From the NCBI RefSeq assembly GCF_018732085.1, contig NZ_CP076103.1:806001-870000 (forward strand): a stretch of DNA of 64,000 bases, given 5' to 3'. This DNA is from Lysobacter capsici (GTDB taxonomy: Bacteria; Pseudomonadota; Gammaproteobacteria; Xanthomonadales; Xanthomonadaceae). The notes under the pieces were generated by a model, which saw only the letters and a program-made list of their open reading frames with translations, was not told the DNA's origin and searched no databases. Both the position numbers and the translations under genes were made by a program. Numbering within the stretch: position 1 is the first letter of the stretch; each line of letters opens with the position of its first letter. Positions 51,597 to 63,862 of this stretch are shown here, in pieces.

Positions 51597-51756
51597 TCGT
51601 CCCGGCTGTCGCGCGCATGCCCGCGCGCGGCGGCCCCGCATCGAACGCGCGCGTCGCCACGACGCACGCGCAACGCACGGCTCCGCCGCGCGCCCCCACG
51701 ACGGATGCGCCCGGCGCGTTCGCCAGAAACAGATCAGAACCGGAGGACACGGCGTC

Positions 51757-53625
<1,869 letters not shown>

Positions 53626-53694
53626 GGCGCAATCCGGCATCGCGCGTCCTCGATGGGCGCGCGGCGTTGGGTGCCCGGTCGGCGGGAGTCTGGA

Positions 53695-54096
53695 ATGACT
53701 CGCTTGCTGCCGCTGTTCGAGGCTGAGTTGGCGGACCCGGATAATTTCGAGCTTTACGAAGCCGTCGAAGAACTGGTTCAGCCCACCAATTGGGAGCCGG
53801 TGCTGGCCGAGGCGATGCGGGTTCTTGCGAGTTCCGGACTGCGACGGTTCTGGCATCAGGCGATGTGCGTCGTCTTCTGGTCCTCGCACGGCGAAGTGCG
53901 GATCCCGCCCGGTGGCGACGCCCTGGATTGCGTTGCGCGGCTTTATCTGTGCCTGGAGCGCGATCCTGGGTTGGACGAGAATCTGGTCTGGAGCATCGCG
54001 CATCAACTCAAGGGCGTGGGCTACCTGTCGGCATGGAATCCGCTGCTCGATCGCGAGGTGGTGATGCGCATGGCCGTCATGAGAATGGCGCAGTAG
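53695..54096 (+). CDS. Hypothetical protein, 133 residues
   Basis: Starts MTRLLPLFEAELADPDNFEL after GGGAGTCTGGA. Helical, acidic soluble protein (VEELVQPTNWEPVLAEAMRV; LYLCLERDPGLDENLVWSIA), no signal peptide or TM. The small size, lack of motifs and position after lpdA resemble helical immunity-like or regulatory small proteins, but no family is recognised. The following 427 nt contain repeats and a terminator only. Confidence 0.7.
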   Translation: MTRLLPLFEAELADPDNFELYEAVEELVQPTNWEPVLAEAMRVLASSGLRRFWHQAMCVVFWSSHGEVRIPPGGDALDCVARLYLCLERDPGLDENLVWSIAHQLKGVGYLSAWNPLLDREVVMRMAVMRMAQ

Positions 54097-54260
54097 GGAT
54101 CGGTTTGTCGCAGCCTTTCGATGCGATGTTGAACTCGTAGAAACCGCCATGCCCGAACGGAAGCGTCGCCGTTTCCAGCGGCGTTTTCGTTGCCGTGGCA
54201 TGCATCGCCGCAGCGTTTGTCGATCGGATGCGATGGAGCCGCAATGCGATCGGGTAGAAG

Positions 54261-54420
54261 GGCGTCGGGGCTGAAGCCCCTCCCACAAAAGACCTCGGCA
54301 CGGCGCGGCCAATTACGCGCCCTCGCTTGAATGTCTGATCTTGGGGGTGGTGCCTCGATGTGTTGCCTTGACCGGCCTGCCGCGAGGTCTTTTGTGGGAG
54401 GGCCTTCAGGCCCGACGCTC
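54261..54420. repeat. Inverted pair of GTGGGAGG..GCTTCAGCC elements
   Basis: Copies at 54261-54295 and 54383-54420 in opposite orientation; same family as 11861-11981. They fill the spacer 54097-54523 apart from the terminator. Confidence 0.85.
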
Positions 54421-54463
54421 CTCGATCAGCCGCGACGAAGCTACGCGATCAATCTGTTCCAAC

Positions 54464-54494
54464 AAAAACGCCGCCCTCGCAGGCGGCGTTTTCG
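54464..54494 (-). terminator. Rho-independent terminator for the outer-membrane gene
   Basis: AACGCCGCC-CTCGCA-GGCGGCGTT, followed on the minus strand by TTTGTTGG; on the plus strand it is followed by TTCG, so weaker. Confidence 0.8.
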
Positions 54495-54523
54495 TTATCG
54501 CGACATGAATCGCAGCGGCATCC

Positions 54524-55330
54524 TCAGAACGAGAACGTCACACCCGCCATCGGACCCTTGAAGCGCTGGTCTAGTCCAACCGACGCATCGCCGCCGTTGC
54601 GCTTGGCGTCGATCTTGAACCAGTCGTAGCCGACGAAGGCGCCGACCGCCGGAGTGAAGCGGTACTCGACCAAGGCATTGGCGCGGCTGATGTTGCCTTC
54701 GTAGTCGCCGAAGTCGCCCCAGCCCGCGTCCAGGTACTGGCCCTGCACGATGAAGCGCCACTTCTCGCCCGGCGAGAACTGCAGGCGCGTGCCGACGACC
54801 GGCGCGAAGCCGTCTTCGCTCTGGCTGTCGCTGTAGTTGGCGGTGCCGGCCTGCGCGCGCAGCTTGCCTTCGATCTTGGCGTACTCCACGCCGATCTGCA
54901 GGCCCCAGCTCAGCGTGTCGGTCTCGACCACGGCGTAGTCGTACATCACGCTGGCCAGTTCGAACTTGGCCTTGGCGCGGGCGAAGCTGCCGGCCGGGAT
55001 GGTGGTGTCGTCGAAGGAAACGTCTTCGCTCAGCGTCGCGGTCTTGCTCTTGTCGTAGCCGAAGTAGTTGAACAGCAGGCGATGGCGTTCGCCGAAGTGG
55101 AACTGGCCTTCGATGCGCGGCACGGTTTCCTTGCTGCCGAAATCGAAGTCCTGGCTGAACTCGTAGGGTCGGCCCTGGAAGGTGGTGCCGGCGGTCAATT
55201 CGCCGCTGGTGTCGACCGACATCGCACCCAGTCGTACCGTGAATCGATCGTCTTCTGCGTGCGCGGGCAGGGCGTAGGCGGCGCTCGCGGCGGCCAGCGC
55301 TAGCGTCAAGGGAAGCAGTCTGGAAATCAC
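54524..55330 (-). CDS. Outer-membrane beta-barrel protein, unknown function
   Basis: 268 residues from a GTG at 55330 (GGAG 8 nt upstream), which gives a proper signal peptide (VISRLLPLTLALAAASAAYA..HA). Upstream Met options would put a non-export segment first. The mature part alternates amphipathic strands (RFTVRLGAMSVDTSGELTAG, HRLLFNYFGYDKSKTATLSE, WGLQIGVEYAKIEGKLRAQA, KWRFIVQGQYLDAGWGDFGD) and ends in GVTFSF with terminal Phe. No family recognised. Monocistronic, with a terminator downstream. Confidence 0.82.
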   Translation of the reverse strand: MISRLLPLTLALAAASAAYALPAHAEDDRFTVRLGAMSVDTSGELTAGTTFQGRPYEFSQDFDFGSKETVPRIEGQFHFGERHRLLFNYFGYDKSKTATLSEDVSFDDTTIPAGSFARAKAKFELASVMYDYAVVETDTLSWGLQIGVEYAKIEGKLRAQAGTANYSDSQSEDGFAPVVGTRLQFSPGEKWRFIVQGQYLDAGWGDFGDYEGNISRANALVEYRFTPAVGAFVGYDWFKIDAKRNGGDASVGLDQRFKGPMAGVTFSF

Positions 55331-55486
55331 AGGTGTACTCCGTAAAGGCGGGGGGAAAGCAGCACATTCGTGTACTGGTGCGTACATGAATGCCGTCCTC
55401 GCGGTGGAGTAATCGTGAAAAAAACGGGAGCGACCGATTCGGCAAAGCCGTGCCGATCAATTGGTGACGCGAATCACAAAAAGGCG

Positions 55487-55513
55487 AAGCCCCGGCGGGT
55501 CATGCCGGGGCTT
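55487..55513 (-). terminator. Rho-independent terminator after the DUF2061 gene
   Basis: AAGCCCCGGC-GGGTCAT-GCCGGGGCTT, followed on the minus strand by CGCCTTTTT. Confidence 0.85.
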
Positions 55514-55624
55514 CGGGGTGCCCACCGCAGCTTTGCCATTGACGAGGAGAGAGTGGCGGCGGGCGTTCCCAGATACTGACCGGTGCTTTCGTGAAAGGTT
55601 CCGCCGTGCGTCAAAGATTTTCGA

Positions 55625-55837
55625 TCAGGTCGTCAAAGGCGCGTTCGCGACGGCCTGCGCGGCGCGGCGGGTCTCGATGCGCTTCCAGAATTTCTCGTGC
55701 AGATGGAAGGCCACGGTGTTGCAGGCCGGTTCGACCAGGGCCAGCGCCCCGCCGACCCAGATGCTGCCGGTCATCAGGTAACCGACCAGGAAGGCGACCG
55801 AGAAATGCACGCAGGCGAAGCTGAGGGTCTTGCTCAT
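55625..55837 (-). CDS. DUF2061 small membrane protein, Fur-box preceded
   Basis: 70 residues, MSKTLSFACVHFSVAFLVGY start. Two hydrophobic segments (VHFSVAFLVGYLMTGSIWVG and GALALVEPACNTVAFHLHEK-type), typical of DUF2061 inner-membrane proteins of unknown function. A 15-nt palindrome typical of Fur sites lies 15 bp upstream of the ATG, overlapping the probable promoter, so expression is probably iron-repressed. Terminator lies 112 nt downstream. Confidence 0.85.
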   Translation of the reverse strand: MSKTLSFACVHFSVAFLVGYLMTGSIWVGGALALVEPACNTVAFHLHEKFWKRIETRRAAQAVANAPLTT

Positions 55838-55851
55838 GGCGGCGGCCTTGA

Positions 55852-55866
55852 TGAGAATTGTTCTCA
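55852..55866 (-). promoter_or_regulatory. Candidate Fur box
   Basis: TGAGAA-TTG-TTCTCA: a perfect 6-bp inverted repeat with 3-nt centre, close to the ATTGAGAA/TTCTCAAT Fur half-sites of xanthomonads. 15 bp upstream of the DUF2061 start. Confidence 0.7.
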
Positions 55867-56079
55867 ACAATACGCTTCGTCAGTGGGGAATCAAATCGAA
55901 TGATCCGACGGTTCCGATAGCTCGTGGCTATCGACGGCCGTGTCGGCACGGCGTGCGTTACGTGACAGGTAATTCAGCGCAAGCGCGCCGCGCCGCATAG
56001 TTGCGGCCATGAAGCCCCCCGTCGCCGACCCGGCCGCCCGCTCCCGATCGCCCCATGGCAGGGCCGTGACTGTCGCCGG

Positions 56080-56108
56080 TTGCCGCAAAGTCGCCCGCAC
56101 TCTATACT
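56080..56108 (+). promoter_or_regulatory. Sigma-70-type promoter of the atp operon
   Basis: TTGCCG, 17-nt spacer, TATACT. Predicted start of transcription near 56115, 45 nt before the chosen atpI codon. Assignment by consensus only. Confidence 0.75.
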
Positions 56109-56159
56109 TTTGCGGCTCTACCGGGCGCTTTGCGCCAACCCCAGACCGACGAGACCCGC

Positions 56160-56531
56160 GTGCACGATCCATTGTCCGCAGGCCGCCGGCTGGCGTCGCG
56201 CGCGATTGCCTGGCAAGCCGGCGCGACGGCGCTGGTCGCGCTGGCCTTCTACTCCAAGGGCGCGTCCTTCGCGCTCGCGGCTGCGGTCGGCGGCGGCGCG
56301 GCGGTAGCTGGCAGCCTCGTGGCGGCCAGGATGGCACTGGGGGGAGGCGTGCAACCGGCCGGGATGGCTGTAGGACGGTTGTTGGCCGGCGTCATATTCA
56401 AGTGGGTGGCGGTATTGACGGTATTCGGGCTGGGACTGGCCTGGTGGCGTCTGCCTCCACTCCCCATGCTGGTGGGTTTGCTCGCGGCGACGCTGGCTTT
56501 CGTACTGGCTAATCTTTTGAAACAACGATGA
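56160..56531 (+). CDS. atpI: ATP synthase protein I
   Basis: 123 residues from GTG; an upstream TTG at 56130 is also possible. Four hydrophobic segments (AWQAGATALVALAFYSKGAS; LLAGVIFKWVAVLTVFGLGL; PMLVGLLAATLAFVLANLLK). AtpI aids c-ring assembly and Mg uptake. First gene of the atp operon after a good promoter; its stop overlaps atpB (ATGA). Confidence 0.85.
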   Translation: MHDPLSAGRRLASRAIAWQAGATALVALAFYSKGASFALAAAVGGGAAVAGSLVAARMALGGGVQPAGMAVGRLLAGVIFKWVAVLTVFGLGLAWWRLPPLPMLVGLLAATLAFVLANLLKQR

Positions 56532-57379
56532 AGGTGTCTTTCGTGAGTGAACAGACCGGTTCGGGCGGCCTGAACGAATACATCAAGCACCATTTGACCC
56601 ACAACACCAGTGAGGTCTTTGGCAGCGAAGCGTTGTCGAAGTTCAACTTCGACTCGTGGATCGTCGCCTTGGTGCTCGGTTTGCTGTTCATCCTGTGGTT
56701 CGGCCTGGCGGCGCGCAAGGCGACCGCGGGCGTTCCCAGCAAGGGCCAGGCGTTCGTCGAGATCATCCTCGAGTTCATCGACGGCCAGGTCAAGGACACC
56801 TTCCACGGCGACCGCCGCACGGTGACGCCGCTGGCGCTGACCATCTTCATGTGGGTCGTGTTCATGAACACGATGGACCTGCTGCCGCTCGACCTGTTCG
56901 GCTGGCTGGTGCATGTCACCCAGGGCGCGGAAGTCGCGCACCACACCTATTTCCGCGCAGTTCCGACCGCCGATCTCAACACCACCTTCGCGATCTCGGC
57001 CTCGGTGTTCTTCATCCTGATCGGCCACGCGATCTCGGCCAAGGGCGCCGGCGGCTTCGGCAAGGAACTGGTCACCGCGCCGTTCCACGCGCACGGCGTG
57101 ATGAAGATCGTGCTGGTGCCGGTCAATCTGGTCATGAACATCATCGAGTGGCTGGTCAAGCCGGTTTCGCTCGCGATGCGACTGTTCGGCAACATGTACG
57201 GCGGCGAGCTGGTGTTCATGCTCATCGCCGGTCTGATGGGAAGCATCTACACCTTCGTGCCTGGCGTGCTCGCCAACGCCGCCTGGGCGATCTTCCACAT
57301 CCTGATCATCCTGTTGCAGGCCTTCATCTTCATGATCCTCACGGTCGTCTACATCGCAGGCGCCCGCGAAAGCCATTGA
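56528..57379 (+). CDS. atpB: ATP synthase F0 subunit a
   Basis: 283 residues, six TMs. The essential arginine is in the segment PVSLAMRLFGNMYGG, and the proton half-channel residues are as expected (LVFMLIAGLMGSIYTFVPGV). Overlaps atpI by 4 nt. Forms the stator a-subunit of the proton channel. Confidence 0.97.
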   Translation: MKVSFVSEQTGSGGLNEYIKHHLTHNTSEVFGSEALSKFNFDSWIVALVLGLLFILWFGLAARKATAGVPSKGQAFVEIILEFIDGQVKDTFHGDRRTVTPLALTIFMWVVFMNTMDLLPLDLFGWLVHVTQGAEVAHHTYFRAVPTADLNTTFAISASVFFILIGHAISAKGAGGFGKELVTAPFHAHGVMKIVLVPVNLVMNIIEWLVKPVSLAMRLFGNMYGGELVFMLIAGLMGSIYTFVPGVLANAAWAIFHILIILLQAFIFMILTVVYIAGARESH

Positions 57380-57471
57380 TTCAAGCCGCGTCACCCGCTG
57401 CATCCCTAATTCCAGCTTTATCTATCGTTTTCCCTTCACCGCTTAGCACTACCTCTACCAGGAGAAGCACC

Positions 57472-57744
57472 ATGGAGTACATCGCCAACGTTCAGGGTCT
57501 GACCGCGATCGCGATCGGCATCATCATCGGTCTCGGCGCGCTGGGCGCTTGCCTGGGCATCGCGCTCATGGGCTCGAAGTTCCTCGAATCCGCCGCGCGT
57601 CAGCCCGAACTCGTGCCGATGCTGCAGGGCCGTATGTTCCTGCTCGCCGGCCTGATCGACGCCGCGTTCATCATCGGCCTCGCCGTTGCTCTGTTCTTCG
57701 CGTTCGCCAACCCGCTGATCAGCGTCCTGCAGACCGCTGGCTGA
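57472..57744 (+). CDS. atpE: ATP synthase F0 subunit c
   Basis: 90 residues, two helices with the proton-binding carboxylate Asp63 in LLAGLIDAAFIIGLAVA, and the polar loop RQPELVP. AGGAG just upstream of the ATG. Makes the rotor ring. Confidence 0.98.
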   Translation: MEYIANVQGLTAIAIGIIIGLGALGACLGIALMGSKFLESAARQPELVPMLQGRMFLLAGLIDAAFIIGLAVALFFAFANPLISVLQTAG

Positions 57745-57830
57745 TCCGCGTCGGCCCGCGCCCCAGGCGCGGGCCAGGCAACCCGGACCGGCCTCGGTTG
57801 GTCCAACGTAAGTAACGTCGAGGACCCGTC

Positions 57831-58301
57831 ATGAATCCCAACATGACTTTCTTCGGTCAGATGCTCTCCTTCGCGATCCTCGTTTGGTTCACGATGAAGT
57901 TCATTTGGCCGCCGCTGAACGCAGCGATCGAAGCGCGCCAGAAGAAGATCGCCGAAGGTCTGGCGAACGCCGAAGGCGCCGAAGTTCTCATCCAGCAGGC
58001 GCAAGCGCAGGCGGACGAGGTCGTGCGCGAAGCCCGTACCAAGGCCAACGAGGTCATCGACCAGGCCCATCAGCGCGCCAACCAGATCGTCGACCAGGCC
58101 AAGACCGATGCGATGGTCGAAGGCACGCGCCTGAAAGCGCTGGCCGACGCCGAGATCGCCGCCGCTGCCGACCGCGCTCGCGAGGAACTGCGCAAGCAGG
58201 TGTCCGCGCTGGCCGTGAGCGGCGCCGAAAAACTGCTCAAGCGCGAAATCGACGCCAACGCCCACAAGGCGCTGCTCGACGAGCTTGCCGCAGAAATCTG
58301 A
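57831..58301 (+). CDS. atpF: ATP synthase F0 subunit b
   Basis: 156 residues: one N-terminal TM (FFGQMLSFAILVWFTMKFIW) then a long charged coiled coil (AEVLIQQAQAQADEVVREAR). Peripheral stalk. 86 nt after atpE, 17 nt before atpH. Confidence 0.97.
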   Translation: MNPNMTFFGQMLSFAILVWFTMKFIWPPLNAAIEARQKKIAEGLANAEGAEVLIQQAQAQADEVVREARTKANEVIDQAHQRANQIVDQAKTDAMVEGTRLKALADAEIAAAADRAREELRKQVSALAVSGAEKLLKREIDANAHKALLDELAAEI

Positions 58302-58318
58302 TCGGATAGCCCAACGCG

Positions 58319-58846
58319 ATGAGCCAGAACCTCACCCTCGCCCGACCGTATGCACGCGCCGCGTTTTCGCTGGCGCGCGATGCCGGCCGTTCCGCGCAAT
58401 GGTCCGACGCGCTCGCCTTCTCGGCGCGCGTCGCCGCCGATCCGCAGGTGTCCGCGCTGCTCGGTCATCCGCAGCTCAGCGCCGCCGACGCGATCGCCCT
58501 GATCGCGATCGACGGTGCGGACGAGTCGGTGCAGCGCTTCCTCGCGCTGCTGGCCGACAACCGCCGCCTGGCGCTGCTGCCGGAAATCTCCGGGCTGTTC
58601 GAACAGCTGCGCGCCGAGGCCGACCGCGTGGTCAAGGCCAAGGTCACCTCCGCCAGCGATCTGCCGGCGGCCGAACTCGATGCGATCAAGGCCGCGCTGA
58701 CCAAGCGCTTCGGCCGTCAGGTCGACATCGAAACGGCCGTGGACGCATCGCTGATCGGCGGCGCGGTGATCGACGCGGGCGACGTGGTGATCGACGGCTC
58801 GCTCAAGGGCAAGCTCGCGCGCCTGCAGACGGCATTGGCCGGTTAA
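58319..58846 (+). CDS. atpH: ATP synthase F1 subunit delta
   Basis: 175 residues. N-terminal helical domain (ARPYARAAFSLARDAGRSAQ) and C-terminal stalk-binding part (KRFGRQVDIETAVDASLIGG). Attaches the b-stalk to F1. A heptad-repeat element follows before atpA. Confidence 0.96.
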   Translation: MSQNLTLARPYARAAFSLARDAGRSAQWSDALAFSARVAADPQVSALLGHPQLSAADAIALIAIDGADESVQRFLALLADNRRLALLPEISGLFEQLRAEADRVVKAKVTSASDLPAAELDAIKAALTKRFGRQVDIETAVDASLIGGAVIDAGDVVIDGSLKGKLARLQTALAG

Positions 58847-58851
58847 AGCCG

Positions 58852-58925
58852 GGAATGGGGAATTGGGAATAGGGAATCGTCGAAGCCAGCTCTTCCGACT
58901 CCCGACTCCCGATTCCCGATTCCCA
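58852..58925. repeat. Heptad inverted element, atpH-atpA spacer
   Basis: GGGAATG/GGGAATT/GGGAATA-type heptads followed by the complementary CCCGACT/CCCGATT series, able to fold back on itself. Confidence 0.85.
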
Positions 58926-58980
58926 ACCAAAAGAAAGCCCGCGCGTCGCCCCATCGCGATGCAGGACCAAGGAAACGACA

Positions 58981-60531
<1,551 letters not shown>

Positions 60532-60534
60532 GGC

Positions 60535-60617
60535 CGGGAGTCGGGAATAGGGAGTCGGGAATCGGGGAAACCCGCGCCGGCTCCTCCGATTCCCGATTCA
60601 CGATTCCCCATTCCCAC
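60535..60617. repeat. Heptad inverted element, atpA-atpG spacer
   Basis: GGGAGTC/GGGAATA heptads then CCCGATTC/CCCCATTC, as in the neighbouring spacers. Confidence 0.85.
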
Positions 60618-60632
60618 GAGCGGAGCGAGTAA

Positions 60633-61496
60633 ATGGCCGGCGGCAGAGAAATCAAAACCAAGATCAAGAGCGTGCAGAACACCCGCAAGGTGACGCGCGC
60701 GCTCGAAATGGTCTCGGCTTCCAAGATCCGCAAGGCGCAGGATCGGATGAAGACCTCGCGCCCGTACGCGCGGGTCATCAAGCAGGTGATCGGTCATCTG
60801 GCCCAGGCCAATTCCGACTACCAGCATCCGTACATGATCGAGCGCAAGGATCCCAAGCGCGTCGGTTATGTGATCGTGTCGTCCGACCGCGGTCTGGCCG
60901 GTGGCCTCAACAACAACCTGTTCCGCAAGCTGCTGGGCGAAATGCGCAAGTGGCAGGAGCAGGGCGTCGAGGTCGACGTGGTCACCATCGGCCAGAAGGC
61001 CTCGGTGTACTTCCGCCGGGTCAAGGTCAACATGCTGGCCTCGGTCACCCATCTGGGCGACAAGCCGCACCTGGAGCAACTGGTCGGCGTGATCAAGGTG
61101 ATGCTCGACGCGTACAGCGGCGGCAACATCGATCGCGTGTTCCTTTGCTACAACGACTTCGTCAACACCATGACCCAGCGCGCGGCGTTCGATCAGCTGC
61201 TGCCGCTGCCGGCGCCGGAAACCCAGGTCGCCAAGCACGACTGGGACTACATCTACGAACCCGATGCGGAGACCGTGCTCAATCACGTGCTGACCCGCTA
61301 CATCGAGTCGCTGGTGTACCAGGCGGTGCTGGAGAACGTGGCCTCCGAGCATGCCGCGCGCATGGTCGCGATGAAGTCGGCGAGCGACAACGCCAGCAAG
61401 CTGATCGGCACCTTGAACCTGGTCTACAACAAGGCCCGTCAGGCTGCGATCACCCAGGAAATCTCCGAAATCGTCGGCGGCGCCGCGGCGGTTTAA
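60633..61496 (+). CDS. atpG: ATP synthase F1 subunit gamma
   Basis: 287 residues, rotor shaft. N-terminal AGGREIKTKIKSVQNTRKVT, SDRGLAGGLNNNLFRKLLGE and C-terminal MKSASDNASKLIGTLNLVYN are conserved. The start at 60633 follows GAGCGGAGCGAGTAA, with GGAG upstream. Confidence 0.97.
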   Translation: MAGGREIKTKIKSVQNTRKVTRALEMVSASKIRKAQDRMKTSRPYARVIKQVIGHLAQANSDYQHPYMIERKDPKRVGYVIVSSDRGLAGGLNNNLFRKLLGEMRKWQEQGVEVDVVTIGQKASVYFRRVKVNMLASVTHLGDKPHLEQLVGVIKVMLDAYSGGNIDRVFLCYNDFVNTMTQRAAFDQLLPLPAPETQVAKHDWDYIYEPDAETVLNHVLTRYIESLVYQAVLENVASEHAARMVAMKSASDNASKLIGTLNLVYNKARQAAITQEISEIVGGAAAV

Positions 61497-61497
61497 G

Positions 61498-61582
61498 CCG
61501 GGAATGGGGAATCGAGAATAGGGAATCGACGAAAGCCCAGGCTTTTGACTTCCCATTCCCGACTCCCAATTCCCCATTCCCG
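61498..61582. repeat. Heptad inverted element, atpG-atpD spacer
   Basis: GGGAATGGGGAATCG-type heptads followed by CCCATTC/CCCGACT series. Confidence 0.85.
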
Positions 61583-61618
61583 ACAAACGAATCAAACAAG
61601 TTAGCTGGAGTTACAACC

Positions 61619-63043
61619 ATGAGCCAGGGCAAGATCGTTCAGATCATCGGTGCGGTCGTCGACGTCGAGTTCGCACGCGAGTCGGTTCCGCGCGTGTACG
61701 ACGCGTTGAAGGTCGAGAACACCGCCATCACCCTCGAAGTGCAGCAGCAGCTGGGCGACGGCATCGTGCGCGCGATCGCGCTCGGTTCCACCGACGGCCT
61801 CAAGCGCAACCTGGTGGCGATCAACACCGGCAAGGGCGTGTCGGTGCCGGTCGGCGCGGGCACCCTGGGCCGCATCATGAACGTGCTCGGCGAGCCGATC
61901 GACGAAGCCGGTCCGGTCGAAGCCACCGAGCATTGGGAAATCCACCGCGCGGCGCCCGATTACGCCGACCAGTCCTCGGGCAACGAGCTGCTGGAAACCG
62001 GCATCAAGGTCATCGACCTGATGTGCCCGTTCGCCAAGGGCGGCAAGGTCGGCCTGTTCGGCGGCGCCGGCGTGGGCAAGACGGTCAACATGCTCGAGCT
62101 GATCAACAACATCGCCACCGAACACGCCGGTCTGTCGGTGTTCGCCGGCGTCGGCGAGCGCACCCGCGAAGGCAACGACTTCTACCACGAGATGGCCGAA
62201 GCCGGCGTCATCCAGCTCGAGAGCCTGAAGGACTCGAAGGTCGCGATGGTGTACGGCCAGATGAACGAGCCGCCGGGCAACCGCCTGCGCGTCGCGCTGA
62301 CCGGCCTGACCATGGCCGAGTACTTCCGCGACGAAAAGGACGCCGACGGCAAGGGCCGCGACGTGCTGTTCTTCGTCGACAACATCTACCGCTACACCCT
62401 GGCCGGCACCGAAGTGTCGGCGCTGCTCGGCCGCATGCCGTCGGCGGTGGGTTACCAGCCGACCCTGGCCGAGGAAATGGGCGTTCTGCAAGAGCGCATC
62501 ACCTCGACCAAGACCGGCTCGATCACCTCGATCCAGGCCGTGTACGTGCCCGCCGACGACTTGACCGACCCGTCGCCCGCGACCACCTTCGCCCACCTCG
62601 ACGCCACCGTCGTGCTGAGCCGCAACATCGCCTCGCTGGGTATCTACCCGGCGGTCGATCCGCTCGACTCGACCTCGCGTCAGCTCGACCCGAACGTGAT
62701 CGGCGCCGAGCACTACGACACCGCGCGCCGCGTCCAGGCCACCTTGCAGAAGTACAAGGAGCTCAAGGACATCATCGCGATCCTCGGCATGGACGAGCTG
62801 TCGGAAGAAGACAAGCAGGCCGTGTCGCGCGCGCGCAAGATCGAGCGTTTCTTCTCGCAGCCGTTCCACGTCGCCGAAGTGTTCACCGGCGCCCCGGGCA
62901 AGTACGTGTCGCTCAAGGACACGATCCGCGGCTTCAAGGGCATCTGCGACGGCGAATACGACCACCTGCCGGAGCAGGCGTTCTACATGGTCGGCGGCAT
63001 CGAGGAAGCGGTCGAGAAGGCCAAGAAGATGGGCGTGGGCTAA
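61619..63043 (+). CDS. atpD: ATP synthase F1 subunit beta
   Basis: 474 residues. P-loop GGAGVGKTVNM, catalytic Glu region GERTREGNDFYHEM, and the DELSEEDKQAV motif. Catalytic subunit making ATP. Start ATG at 61619 after GGAG. Confidence 0.98.
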   Translation: MSQGKIVQIIGAVVDVEFARESVPRVYDALKVENTAITLEVQQQLGDGIVRAIALGSTDGLKRNLVAINTGKGVSVPVGAGTLGRIMNVLGEPIDEAGPVEATEHWEIHRAAPDYADQSSGNELLETGIKVIDLMCPFAKGGKVGLFGGAGVGKTVNMLELINNIATEHAGLSVFAGVGERTREGNDFYHEMAEAGVIQLESLKDSKVAMVYGQMNEPPGNRLRVALTGLTMAEYFRDEKDADGKGRDVLFFVDNIYRYTLAGTEVSALLGRMPSAVGYQPTLAEEMGVLQERITSTKTGSITSIQAVYVPADDLTDPSPATTFAHLDATVVLSRNIASLGIYPAVDPLDSTSRQLDPNVIGAEHYDTARRVQATLQKYKELKDIIAILGMDELSEEDKQAVSRARKIERFFSQPFHVAEVFTGAPGKYVSLKDTIRGFKGICDGEYDHLPEQAFYMVGGIEEAVEKAKKMGVG

Positions 63044-63059
63044 GACGCCTGACGGCGTC

Positions 63060-63153
63060 TTGGGAATTGGGAGTCGAGAATCGGGAATCGTAAGAGCGGA
63101 ATGTCGGCCATTGCGGCTTTAGGCGATTCCCCATTCCCCATTCCCGATTCCCG
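63060..63153. repeat. Heptad inverted element, atpD-atpC spacer
   Basis: GGGAATTGGGAGTCG-type heptads, then CCCCATTC/CCCGATTC; same construction as the three preceding atp spacers. Confidence 0.85.
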
Positions 63154-63177
63154 TCGAACGAGCAAAGCGAGAGAGAT

Positions 63178-63603
63178 ATGGCCACCACGTTCCGTTGCGA
63201 CATCGTCAGCGCCGAGGAAGAAATCTTCCACGGCGAGGCGACGCTGCTCGTCGCCACCGGCGAGATCGGCGAACTCGGCATCGCGCCGCGCCATGCACCG
63301 TTGATCACGCGCCTGAAGCCGGGCAAGGTCGTGGTGACCCTGCCCAACGGCGAGCACCTGGATTTCGCCGTGTCCGGCGGGATTCTTGAAGTGCAGCCGC
63401 AGGTCGTCACCGTGCTGGCCGACACCGCGATCCGCGCCCAGGACATCGACGAAGCCGCCGTGCGCGCCGCCAAGGAAGAAGCCGAGCGCGCGCTGGCCAA
63501 CCGCGGCCCGCAGATGGACATCGCCGAAGCCCAGAGCAAGCTGGCCGAAGCGATGGCGCAGCTGCAGGCGCTGGAGCGTCTGCGCAAGAACATGCAGCAC
63601 TAA
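63178..63603 (+). CDS. atpC: ATP synthase F1 subunit epsilon
   Basis: 141 residues: N-terminal beta-sandwich (MATTFRCDIVSAEEEIFHGE, GEIGELGIAPRHAPLITRLK) and C-terminal helical hairpin (EAAVRAAKEEAERALANRGP). Rotor subunit and intrinsic inhibitor; last gene of the operon. Confidence 0.97.
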   Translation: MATTFRCDIVSAEEEIFHGEATLLVATGEIGELGIAPRHAPLITRLKPGKVVVTLPNGEHLDFAVSGGILEVQPQVVTVLADTAIRAQDIDEAAVRAAKEEAERALANRGPQMDIAEAQSKLAEAMAQLQALERLRKNMQH

Positions 63604-63627
63604 GCCGGCCGTTGCACGCCGCTTACG

Positions 63628-63661
63628 AAAACGCCGGCCTGGGGCCGGCGTTTTTCGTTTT
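63628..63661 (+). terminator. Rho-independent terminator of the atp operon
   Basis: AACGCCGGCC-TGG-GGCCGGCGTT followed by TTTCGTTTTC, 26 nt after the atpC stop. Confidence 0.9.
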
Positions 63662-63704
63662 CGGCTTGGCGTCGGTGCGATGGGTAGCAGCAGCGCGTTT
63701 GAGC

Positions 63705-63862
63705 TGCTCCCCCCTTTGAAAAAGGGGGCAGGGGGGATTTGCTCTTGCCGCCAATCGCACTGATTCGACACAAGCAAAAGCAAATCCCCCGGCGCATTCG
63801 CGATCAACCACCCAAGCTGCAACGCAGGCGCCAGCCCCCTTTTTCAAAGGGGGCGAATTCTC
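63705..63862. repeat. Inverted pair of CCCCCTTT-type elements
   Basis: CCCCCCTTTGAAAAAGGGGG (63709-63728) with a following GGGGGGATTTGC, then the reverse-oriented partner to 63862. The window's last stretch (63604-64000) has no other supportable feature. Confidence 0.8.
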
